Origin: Rachycentron canadum
Lineage: Eukaryota; Chordata; Actinopteri; Carangiformes; Rachycentridae
Assembly: GCA_038496675.1 (NCBI GenBank)
Contig: CM076659.1
Coordinates: 6,807,072-6,871,071, forward strand
Length of the DNA: 64,000 bases
Reading direction: 5' to 3'
In this document: positions 14,101 through 24,100 of the stretch, piece after piece
Layout of the letters: each line of letters opens with the position of its first letter
Numbering within the stretch: the first letter of the stretch is position 1
Program-made: the position numbers and the translations under genes
Notes under the pieces: model-generated
Databases searched by the model: none
Told to the model about the DNA's origin: nothing
Seen by the model: only the letters and a program-made list of their open reading frames with translations

Positions 14101-17100
14101 GTGGATTTAAGAAGATTTAGAGCATGTCCATGCAGTTTGTCTGGAAGCTCTTGTATCCATTGTATGGTCAGATTAAATTCCTCATACTTCAAAAGCTTAG
14201 GAATAATGGGGAAATTTGTATAGATCTGATCCCTACACTTGTATAGATCATTTGTATCTCTGTTCCCTTTCTATTTAAAGCCGATTCCTTTGGTGCTTTA
14301 GATGGCTGAGCATAAATCCTTTCCATCTTTTCCTGCAGGGGGAAACAGTGATGGCAACTTTGGCTTGAGTCTAGATGGAGAGCTGAAGCTGCATAAGGAT
14401 CTGGACCGGGAAGAAATTCCAGTCTACTCCATTATCATCAAGGCCTCCAGCAACAGGAGCTGGACTCCTCCTAGGGGTCAGAGGGCAGCACGGGCCAAAG
14501 CCCTGGACCCTGCCCGCGACCCCAGCCTGCTAGAGGTTCGCATCGAACTGGAAGACATCAATGATCAGAAACCACGTTTCACTAAGGCAGAGTACACTGC
14601 AGGTAATCTACGTTCTTATATGCACTGTCTGTGTATCCTGATCCATTTAAAACACCATAACCCCCCATCTTTGCTTCCCTGTTTTAGGAGTCGCAGCAAA
14701 TGCCAAAGTGGGCTCAGAGTTGATCAAGGTCATGGCTGTAGATAATGACATTGGCAACAACAGCTTGGTCCAGTACCACATTGTTACAATCCGTTACTTC
14801 CAGTCACAGAGCAATGGAAGTGAGGATGTTGGCAGTATCTTCACCATCGGTGAGCATAATTATGTGCGGTATTCAGACTGTTTTGAAACATTAATATACA
14901 ATTTCAAAGCTTTTCCTGTTTACTTTCACATATTGCTCCATGTTACATGTTTTTGGCTAAAATTAGCTTTTAAATTAGTTTGAGTAATTTGAATACCTAT
15001 ATAATATTTACTACTTAATACATAAAACTAATGAAATTAGTTCAAATATACAAAAATGTTTAGAAATTATTTTGTTTGTAATAATTTTGTTGTTGTCATC
15101 AATCCCCTGAGAAACCCACAACAAAAAATTGTTTCTCAGTTTCTGACTTCCCCAGGCTGTTTCTCTGAGGTGTGGGTCATTGATGTTTTTACATATATAT
15201 ATATGTTTTTTTATGTTTGTTTTTGGGCAACAGTACCCTTAGATGTATCAAGCTTTGGATACACCAGAAGTATTCATTTGTAGGATAAATCAATCAATTG
15301 TTGTTTTTTTTCCCCTTGGATTTGTTGACAAAAAAATATTAAATATCACCACACTTTTAATTTCACGATCAATGATTTTATATGTTTTTGAATCCAAATT
15401 CAGTGTTTCCTTTAAAATGCAAAACTGAATGAAATGACTTAAAAAAACAAAACTGACTTACAAGCAGCAAACATCTTGCCTCCTGTGCCTCTCTAATATC
15501 CAGTGTTTTCAACACTTTACAATATTTACATATATATGTACAGTATTATAATATTTGATCCCGTGATTTCCACAGGTTTGACAGATGGTATCATCAGAAC
15601 CTATGACCTCTTCACGGCCTACAATCCAGGCTTCTTTCAGCTGGAGATTTTGGCATGCGACTTCGTTGGACACAGTACAACCACCAATGTGAATATCTAT
15701 ATTCTGCGGGATGACCAGAGGGTCAAGATAGTCTTCAATGAGATCCCTGATTTGGTCCGTGAAAACCAGGAAGAATTTGTCAACTTGCTGTCCAACATCA
15801 CTGGCGCCATTGTCAACTTAGATGACATGCAGGTAAGGCTTTTCGATCGTTGTGTGTCTAAATTTGTATTTGTTGTACAAATATCTGACATCTTTGTCTC
15901 CCTTTCCTTTTAATTCAGTTCCATGTGGACAAGAAAGGCAGGGTGAATTATGCACAGACTGACATGCTGATCCACGTTGTCAACAATCAGACCAACACTA
16001 TCCTAGATGTTGAGAGGTATATATTCCTTAATGAAATAAATATCGCAACCTGTCTATCATCTCAGACTGGCCCATAGAACCCACACAGGTCTATGGTCCA
16101 TAGAGTGTGTTCTGACATGAGTTTACATTTGTCCTCCCATTTCATGTTCTTCAGGGTGATCCAGATGATCGATGAGAACAAGGAGCAACTGAGAAACCTC
16201 TTTAGAAAATACAACGTTGTGGATGTTCAGCCAGCTGTCACTGACAAACTGCCTGACGACATCACCACGCTGCAGGTGTGTGAGGCTGGGACCTCCTGAA
16301 ACCCACACACTGTTGTGGGTGTTTTGTGTTTTGTCGCTTTTAAACTTCCTTTCTTTTTCTCTTTCACAGCTGGTCATCATTATCCTGGCTGTGCTCCTGT
16401 GCTTGGCAGGAATTTTGTTTGTCACAATGAACTGGCATTATCGCAGAGTGTAAGAATCAGTATTCTATAAAAAGGCAGTTTTGTAATGAAATGGATGTAT
16501 GATTTTTGTACTGAATCAGTAACCGACAATGTTTCAAGGCTCAGTCTGAGCAGCGATATAATAACAACATGTTTATCTTCTCTTGACAGACACCAGAGGA
16601 AGCTGAAAGCCATTGTTGCAGGATCAACAGGTGAGAAGCAGCTTCTCTGAGGGGACAGCCCCACCAGCTGTTAGCGTCAGGATGTAGCTTCTACTATCTC
16701 ATTATGCAGAATGCAACATGTCACTTAACTGTAGAAAGGCTGTTTTACTTGTACAATCATTTATTCTCTTCTATCCAGGGAACCAGGGTCTAATGGATAT
16801 CCTGGACATGCCTAACACCAACAAATACTCCTTTGAAGGGTGAGATAATCGTCTTTATTTTAGATAACTTTACTCCAAATACTACTCCGTCTTTCTCATT
16901 TTCTCTAAATATCCTTTCCAATAGTTGAGTATTAATTTGAAATATTTTTGATATTTAATATAAAGTACCTTCAGGCAATAGTTTAACATTTTAGGAAATA
17001 CGGTTAATGGCTGACTTGTCATCACCTTGAAGTTGCTCGGCAACCAGTGCACACTCCAGGAAGTCCCAGCACTTAACCAAGAAATATTTCCAAAACATAA

Positions 17101-19094
17101 ATTCACCATAAAATCACAACAGGTTGTTTTTACATTTCATTCTTTTTGTACAGGTTCACTAAGCAAGGCATAGCATGTTGATTTTGTTCCCTCGGTGAGA
17201 GCTAAGGTAACTGCCTGATGGCTATAACTACAGGCAAGGGAGTGATGTCAATCCCATCTAAGTCTCAGCGAGAAATTTCAAAAGAAAAGCCTTTTTCCCA
17301 GACTGTTTCACAATTTCTTTAAATAACCTAAAATCGTTCATCTTTTTCAAATATTGATGTAGTCTACTGTTACAGCTTCAGAGCTCATTACATTAACCTC
17401 ATAAAAGAAGTGAAAACCAATCAGAGTCAAATCTGAGCTCTGATCTGAACTACACCATAGTTCTTTTTCCATTTTGTCAATGAGATATATGCTGCTGTTT
17501 GTCTCTGCAGGGCTAATCCAGTGTGGCTGGACCCATTCTGTCGAAACCTGGAGCTGGCCGCCCAGGCTGACCACGAGGACGACCTCCCTGAGAATCTGAG
17601 TGAGATAACTGACCTGTGGAACAGCCCTGCACGCACTCACGTCAGTACTAACATTAACCTGAGTTCCTATATATCTCACAACAATATTTTAATCCTAGTT
17701 GATGAAGTTTGGTTTCTGGGAGAATAAAGCTATAATTGTGATGCCTTTCCTCTCTGAGTCACAGCTACACCCTCGCACTATTTTTAAGCATGCATGTGGG
17801 TGCTGTCTTCACAGGGTACATTTGGTCGAGAGCCTCAAGCAAAGCCAGAGGATGATCGTTACCTCAGAGCAGCTATCCAGGAGTACGACAACATCGCTAA
17901 ACTGGGCCAGATCATGAGGGAGGGGCCCATCAAGGTGAGACACCTGCATGTCAAATAATTCAGGGAGTCAAAAGCCTCTTGTTCGTTTGGCCGCGCACTT
18001 TCTCGTTCCATCCTTCCAAAAAACACTGGGAGACGAGGTCAGAAGACAAGAGCTAAGACTTCCACCAGTCTGTCCGATTAAGAAAACAAAAAGAGAGACT
18101 TAGATAAAAGGCTGTGGATTCTCATTTATGACTGCTGTGACAGTCAGGGTATGTAAGGTGGGAGACTCTGTTTGATCCTAACTGCTGTCCTATCAGGGTT
18201 CCCTGCTCAAGGTGGTCCTGGATGACTACCTTAGGCTGAAAAAGCTCTTTGCAGCTCGACTCGTCACCGTATCCACCAGCCAGGGAGATCACTCATCAGT
18301 CACTGAGGTGGGCTCTGAGAAACAGATTATCTATCTGCACTTCCGGCTCCACACTTCCACTTCTGACATCCTGTTTGCTGCTCTGGAGTAGCACCTACTC
18401 ACCACTTCAGCTTTCTCTGCTGCCTTGAACCAGAATTTGGGTCAAACCTCCTGTGCAGTCCTCCCAAAGTTAATGCTAAGGATCTAACTATTTAAACCAG
18501 GTCTAGTTTGACATCTTGTTTTTTCTGCTGATCTATTGTCTCACTACATTTTCAAGTTGTTGCCTTTCACTCCAAGGGATCTACTGATATCTGTCCTGAA
18601 AGGTTTTCTTCTACTGATTTTCCTCTGTCCAGCCCTTCCTTGCTATTATTTCTTACAATTTCTGAATTCTTGTCAACCTAATGCATTGTATAAAAAGTAT
18701 TATTCAGCAGCTTTATTCATTCTGCCTTTATCAACGCATCGCTCTCTTCCAGCTGATCCAGAGTGATCTGGATGACGATGAAGACGAACGTCTGGGCATG
18801 GGCGGAGGTCGCGGCACTCTACGTTTCAAGCATAAGCTTCCTGTGGAGCTGAAGGGTCCTGAAGGTGTGCATGTGGTTCATGGCAGCACAGGTACCCTCC
18901 TGACCTCTGACCTCAACAGCCTGCCAGAGGACGACCAGCGGGCCCTGGCTCATTCTCTGGAGGCACTAAACGCTGATGGGGGGCTTTATTGTGAGCGTAA
19001 CGCCCGTACAGAGTCAGCTAAATCCACCCCAATGCATCGTCATAAGGAGGGGGACACCGTGTCGGAGAGCCCCCTGGAGATCACAGAGTTATGA
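5127..19094 (+). CDS. cdh23: Cadherin-23, C-terminal 1,750 residues (5' exons lie outside the window)
   Basis: cdh23 encodes the giant atypical cadherin that forms the upper part of hair-cell tip links with protocadherin-15. Thirty-two exons join in frame to 5,253 nt. The join contains the end of one EC repeat, twelve full EC repeats with the usual calcium motifs (DxNDN linkers, LDRE, DxD), a membrane-adjacent domain, a transmembrane helix and a tail of about 270 residues. The tail holds the block LPENLSEITDLWNSPARTHG and ends in SPLEITEL followed by TGA at 19092-19094. Both are hallmarks of CDH23 (harmonin-binding region and class I PDZ ligand). Human CDH23 is about 3,354 aa with 27 EC repeats, so this is slightly more than the C-terminal half, EC16 onward. 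All introns are GT-AG and every junction keeps phase. The gene is truncated only by the window. Confidence 0.95.
7539..7562. repeat. Poly-T tract followed by a short TGCTGTTT tandem repeat
   Basis: A run of 24 T residues within a cdh23 intron, directly followed by about three copies of a GCTGTTTT unit up to about 7587. The sequence is low in complexity and may mark the A-tail end of an old minus-strand retroelement. No element body is recognisable next to it. Confidence 0.8.
12138..12833 (+). mobile_element. Decayed, internally deleted Tc1/mariner-type transposon in a cdh23 intron
   Basis: The segment follows the order of a fish Tc1-like element: a subterminal region with CTGTGGTAAATT and AAAGGCACACGCC near 12180-12230, an ATGGAAGAA...CCGGGACTCTTCC block near 12375-12420 (start of the transposase region), the transposase C-terminal region with AAGCCCAGACTTAAACC near 12540-12557, and an end with AAGGGTCTGAATACTTC near 12688-12704. 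It closes with the terminal motif near 12815-12833. The middle of the transposase, with the catalytic DDE core, is deleted and the remaining frame is broken, so it cannot move itself. It inflates this intron to about 0.8 kb. Family recognition is from memory; the exact family name and boundaries need a repeat library. Confidence 0.8.
16370..19094 (+). other. cdh23: cdh23 transmembrane and cytoplasmic exons, exon table
   Basis: Exons: 16370-16449 (transmembrane helix, LVIIILAVLLCLAGILFVT, then a basic RRV stop-transfer), 16590-16630, 16779-16839, 17511-17640, 17815-17934, 18197-18307 and 18753-19094 (last, with stop). The tail carries the conserved internal harmonin-binding stretch (exons 17511-18307, including EYDNIAKLGQIMREGPIKGS and LDDYLRLKKLF) and the PDZ ligand ITEL. 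Mammalian CDH23 has an alternative hair-cell cassette in the tail (exon 68, known to be 35 codons). I could not identify an in-frame equivalent in the introns at 17935-18196 or 18308-18752. The assembled form therefore corresponds to the isoform without that cassette. Confidence 0.9.
16975..17206. repeat. Degenerate copy of a common teleost interspersed repeat (family A)
   Basis: This stretch of a cdh23 intron starts with ACATTTTAGGAAATACGG. It continues with wording (GGCAACCAGTGCACACTCCAGG, cut here as GGCAACCAGTG and CTCCAGGAAGTC, then CAAGAAATATTTCC) that I recognise as a widespread short fish repeat. Related copies lie at 51598-52122 and at the window end (63911-64000). The middle part present in the other copies is missing here. 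The class is uncertain; a MITE-type DNA element is likely. Recognition is from memory. Confidence 0.55.
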
Positions 19095-20545
19095 CTAGCC
19101 GAGGCCTCGCTGGTCTGAGCTCAACCATGACTCGTGTGTGTCCTTGTGCCTCCACACCACCACCCTGACAAGGTTAGGGAGACTGGAGGAGGAGTGTGTG
19201 TAGTCTAGGGAACCTCATCAGCCAACCTCAGTGCATCAGTAAGACAGCCTGCAAGAGGATTTACTATGGGTTGGTTTAAGTGGATCTTGGGCAAATGAAC
19301 TTTAGGAAATGGAAAATCACAAGTGGGGCACTGGTCTTCAGCGAGACAAAATCAACTGATGTCATTGACTTTCATCCAAAGAGCTGAGTGTAAAAGAAAG
19401 ACCGAGCCTCCCTGTGGGAGTAGCTTGAACCACGACCTTATAATCGTCAATCGTGCCTCATTCTCACTAATCCTGTCGAAGTCATACCTGGACTGCAGAC
19501 ACTCATACAAATACACACACTCAAGAAAATTAAGCTACACACACTCAGACCAGCGGATGGCCATCAATGGGACAATGAGATAATGACACAATTCCTTATC
19601 ATGTTCTACTATTTTCTCTTTTTGCAAAACGATGCAATCAGTGCTGAAGGAGCAAAGAGTAAGAGTAAGACATTTGTATTTCAGATGTTAGATACATATT
19701 GGTGTGAAATTATCAATGGACACCAAATGACGATAAGAGCACTTCCTCCATTTTCCCCAGTGATGCTTATAGAGTGGAGTTTTCACCTGACACTGGGAGG
19801 AAGAAGGGCCACTGGATAGTACTGTAATAGTTTGAAGGAGCTTTTCTGGATCAATGGCAACACGTTGAAACACTCTGTCTGCAGGGCAGCGCTGAACATT
19901 CAGACCCCGGTCCCGCTCTCCATTTTTAGCATGGACTCAATCAGTCATGTACGAGACTCCTCACTGAAATGATGAAGATGGATGAACCTGGTCTTAGACT
20001 GGAGCCACGTGAAGAAAAAAAAAAAAACACTTTAAATCTTTTCTGAGTAATTTGATATTAAAGGCAATTAAAGAAAGCCTTGGAAATGACTTATAAAATG
20101 GAATTTAAAAAAATCTGAATTATCCAACTTTTATAGATGTAAAGATGGCATTGTGCCCACAGAGACTTTACACTGCCACCTGAGGGAGTAAAAGAGTCAT
20201 GCTCAAAATGAGCCATGTTTGCTTTATTTTTTTATTTTATAAAAAAAAAAAAGTGATGGTATCAAAAGATATTTTTGAAGAAAAATGCTGGCTTACCAAA
20301 ATAGGTAGGGAATAATTTTGGATGTTTGGAGTATGTGTATATTGTGCTACGGTGACATGTCGTTCTTTTTTCCTTTATATAACAACCGACACTGTTTCTG
20401 ATGAGTGGTGTGTTTTTAAAATTAATTTTTATATTCCCATTTTGTAAGTTCTTATTTCTTTGTCATTATTATCACCAGCCCTGAGATCTGTGTTGGGAAA
20501 TGTTGTTGGATGATATGTGATAATAAAAGAAATATGCAATGGACT
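19095..20545 (+). other. cdh23: cdh23 3' untranslated region with polyadenylation signal at 20522-20527
   Basis: The stretch after the TGA at 19092-19094 has no competing coding exon. The first AATAAA in a plausible terminal context is at 20522-20527 (GATAATAAAAGAAAT), giving a 3' UTR of about 1.45 kb. An alternative end inside this stretch cannot be excluded. Several A-runs occur (for example 20016-20028 and near 20240-20251). Confidence 0.6.
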
Positions 20546-21029
20546 CAGTCAGTGGGATGATGGGAGGGCAGTAAATACAAGGTGGTAAGCAATGCAGCAG
20601 AACAAAGCAGCCAGCCAGACAGACACTAAGAAAAGTCTAGTAATCTGAAAAACCTTAATGACTCATGACACTAGTAATTGCTCCCCCATGACAATTATGA
20701 CTTCCTCTAGGCTGATTTCTAAAGTACTCATTGCTCCAATATGCAGACAAAGAAACAGATTCAATGTAACCGCAGTATCATGAATTCTGACAGGACTTTG
20801 CAGAAACACCAACATGAGTCATTGCACTTTGGAGAAACACCATTCCTAGAAATGGTGAAGTCCTGTCAAAACCACTAATATAACTATATCTATATAGATG
20901 AATATAATCTAGTTTTGATACTCTGCATGAAGCCTTGGCAAATGCTGCCGTCTAGTGGTTAACAGTAAAAGCTTGACAGGTTTTAAAAGAAAAAAAGCAA
21001 GCATAGATTTTAGCACACCACTCCTTCCT
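20546..21029. other. Short intergenic spacer between convergent cdh23 and eif3l
   Basis: Only about 0.5 kb separates the two inferred transcript ends. It contains a compact inverted-repeat structure at 20788-20868 and a CTCF-like motif on the minus strand at 20945-20958 (CCACTAGACGGCAG when reverse-complemented). No coding potential was seen. Confidence 0.5.
20788..20868. repeat. 81-bp nested inverted-repeat element
   Basis: The outer arms TGACAGGACTT (20788-20798) and AAGTCCTGTCA (20858-20868) are exact reverse complements. Just inside the right arm, CACCATT (20838-20844) pairs exactly with AATGGTG (20851-20857). Inside the outer stem an imperfect direct repeat containing AGAAACACCA occurs twice (near 20802 and 20833). 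The layout resembles a miniature inverted-repeat transposon, or a structured tail signal, in the spacer between convergent genes. The family is unknown to me. Confidence 0.6.
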
Positions 21030-21136
21030 TTTATTGTTACCAGGTTATTTAGAAAAGTTATCATCAATAATAGTTGTCAAAAAGCTCAAATGAGACTCAG
21101 GAGGCAGAGGACTATGATATTCTTCACTGCTGTTGG
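21030..21136 (-). other. eif3l: eif3l 3' UTR with polyadenylation signal at 21030-21035
   Basis: Read on the minus strand, AATAAA (TTTATT on the plus strand at 21030-21035) lies about 100 bases past the stop codon at 21139-21137, a normal distance for a short 3' UTR of a housekeeping gene. An AATAAA on the plus strand at 21282-21287 is in the wrong orientation for this gene. Confidence 0.6.
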
Positions 21137-24100
21137 TCAGACTGCTCGGCTCGTGGTGCTCCCTGATGCCGCCGTGGTGCCAGTAGCAGGCATTTTCTTC
21201 AACGTCCTATTCAACTGTAGGGAGACAGGGAACAAAAAAAACAAAAAAAACTTCTGTTTAATGTCATTCATAACATTTATCAATAAAAAGATCTAATATC
21301 TTCAACCATTAATTAATTCCAAATTTCTCTACTTTTCCATTGGCTCCAGAGGCTAAACTGATGACTTCTTAACGGATCACTTCTTACCTCCTCAAACTTG
21401 TGGATCTGTCTGATGAAGAAGTCTCCATACCGGCGAGCAACCTTAGTGTCAGCAATGTGGATCATATCCTGTCAAAGAGTTACAGAGAAACATGGAGATC
21501 TACTTTAAAACAACATGTGACAGTGAATCTTATAACATACATTAGTGACCCAATATTTTCTATACAATGTGCAGTGTTTCTGTGGGTTTGCACAACACAT
21601 GACCATCAATTTAAACAAGCCAACAACCAACAGCACGGTGCATCTATTCTCTATTTAGACTGTATGGGATAATATAGAAAATTCAAAGACATTGTGTTTA
21701 CGAAACTGACTTTAACACACCTTGTCAATGTAAAAGTCGACCTCAGAAGCAGACTGGAACTCTCCATCCAGAGCTGAGATGCCGCTGGTCCACACCAGGT
21801 TCTTCATTTTGTGTTTGAAGACGAGCAGCTGAATACGAAACTCCTGCTCAGTCATGTCCAGGAATCCTGCCAGCTTTGCTACTGGCATGGTGGTGTACAG
21901 CTTTAGGAAGCTGGAGGGACACATTGTGACATGTATAGACAGCCCACAACCACATCTGAACATTACCACATCAACAGGCTTCTAGAAGTAATTTTAAGTG
22001 TTTCTACTGGCTCATGAGGGTGAAAAAAACAAAACATCCTGCACCACTGCATCCAAAATGTCTTATTTTTTAGTTTTAATATCACACAATACAAGTATGT
22101 TAACTATACTACAAACCCAAAGATGCTCTACCTGCGGATAGTGGAGAGCTGGGCCTGCTGCTGCACCTCCTCAGCAAAGACCTTCAGCTGCTGCTGGAAA
22201 GGTTCTTTGTGGTAGTTTGGGTGGACATTGTCATAGTTCGGCACCACGGGAGACAAGAACTTCGGACAGGCAAAGCTGAACAGTTCCTCAAACACCTGCA
22301 GGTCTCTGATAATGAAAAGAGATCACTCCATTTAAGACATCACTTCTGCTGGGCACCACGGCTACAAAGTGCATTGACGCATTTTGTCCCTTTTACTCTA
22401 AGGTCAAACTATTTTAGTGTGATTCTATGATGTAAAACTTTTATTTCTATTATGTAATTTTATATAAATCTTTATAAAGGGTAAAGGAACAAACAAAAAT
22501 ACTTCATAAAACAGCTGGACACAAAACATGTTTGTTCCAGTGTGATGTGGGGAATTTCTTTCTTACCCTTTCTGCATCCGCAGCATCTTGTCTCCGTACT
22601 TCTCCCTCAGCTGGGTGTGGATGCTCTCGTCAATGCGCATCGGGTACATGGTGAGAGCGATGGCAAGCAGACCATGCATCTGCTCATTTTGTTTGTTAAT
22701 CTAGAAATAAATACAAATCAAGACATCTTATGACTGATATGTTAGCTTTCCAAAATAGACCTTGTGTAAAGAAAACCAAGGGGAAGGGTATAACTATCAA
22801 CTCGGGTGTCACTTATGTAATGAAACTGTTAATGAAACTGATACTTGTAAAATTTGTACAAAACAAGTACACAAACTGAAATAATCAGTGGATTTTAGGG
22901 GCAAATAAACGACCCTGGTATCAGCCCATATTTTCAGACACCATTAGATGTCAACAACAAGTAAGACTTGATTCTTTCAAGTTTCAAATGAGGGAAAAGT
23001 GGAATAATGGATAACTTAAGCAGACAACTATATTGTTTTCTAATAAGCATTCTGACTGACCATCTCATATTTATATGTTGACCTCTGGAACATGTTTCTT
23101 GTCCTCTGGATGTAGAGCAGGATGTTGGCAAAGACTCGAATGGCATCCTGGTAGCGCCTCATCATCAGGTAGGCAAAACCTACATAGTAATATGTGGTGA
23201 TCTGGCACTCGGGCACACGGGAGTACATACTCTGAAAGACGGGAAACAAAATAGATTCAGGAAAGTGGACAAAAAGCAAGAGGAATGCGATCTCAATCCA
23301 AGTGATTATAGTTTGTAAAAAGGTTGTTAGAGTTAGAAATACAGAAAAAGGGTCTCACCTTCTTGTTGAGTTCAATGTTCTCTAGGACTTTGATGGCCTG
23401 GTAATAATCACCAAGCAGAGAGTGAAGCCTCAGGAGTCCCACCAAGCTGAAGTAACCCAACATCTTGTACAGAGAGTGACGCCCATATTCTCCAGCCACA
23501 CTCTCTGGGTCTCCTGCAACATGGCAAAATTACTTACATGTTATACATATGTTAGCTGCCTCATGTACTCAGTTACTTTAACACCAGAAAAGCACCAAAC
23601 TACTTCAACTACAGTTTTACAGAACTACACATCTCCAAAGAACCAAAACTGCACCTTACTGTGGTAACTAACAACCCTGTTAGTTACCACAGTAACAGGC
23701 CTGTTCATTTAAATAATTCCAACAACTAACAACTAATATCTCCAAGGTTTTCTTCTTTACCTCCACTGGTGTACACCTCAAGCTGGCGGTTGATGTTGCT
23801 CTTGTCCACCAGGGAGTGGAGAACATTGAGGACGCTGTGGACGTTCCAGATCTTTGGGTTGTTCCTCAGGAATTCAATCTCCTCCTCTGACTTTTTGGCC
23901 GTCTTACAGCGGTACTGACTGAAGGACTGGAACTAAAGGGTCGTATCTGTGTTAACTGCATGTAAACATACTCTCTATGGGTTGATAGGAGTGAAGTTAG
24001 TTACACAAGTCATATTGAAAAGCCAGAAGAGAAAAAATGTGTTGTATTCAACATACTATCCACCTGGTACTCATTATAGGTTAAAGCAACCCACGGAATG

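Larger units (their letters stand above)
5127..16275 (+). other. cdh23: cdh23 ectodomain exons (EC15 end to membrane-adjacent domain), exon table
   Basis: Exons placed by hand: 5127-5348, 5434-5553, 5972-6152, 6239-6372, 6510-6719, 7097-7204, 7813-7915, 8185-8310, 8392-8595, 8823-9281, 9407-9523, 9609-9833, 9981-10150, 10649-10786, 11390-11509, 11893-12070, 12875-13086, 13381-13575, 13667-13780, 13914-14043, 14339-14602, 14688-14849, 15576-15832, 15919-16016, 16155-16275. EC repeats end in linkers such as DENDNAPEF (near 5157-5183), DINDNDPVL, DENDNRPIF, DQNDNPPIF, DVNDNAPRF, DVNDNNPVF and DVNDNRPVF. The last EC repeat ends in LRDDQRVKIVF. It is followed by a non-EC segment (exons 15576-16275, from NEIPDLVRENQEEF) that corresponds to the membrane-adjacent domain known for CDH23. 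Introns within this stretch longer than 300 bases contain no further exon I could support, apart from the transposon remnant at 12138-12833. Confidence 0.9.

Noticed and set aside
17964..18037. In-frame stretch between an acceptor-like and a donor-like site in a cdh23 tail intron, as a possible alternative cassette
   Set aside because: Its 74-nt length would shift the frame, and longer versions hit stop codons; it is not the expected 105 nt.
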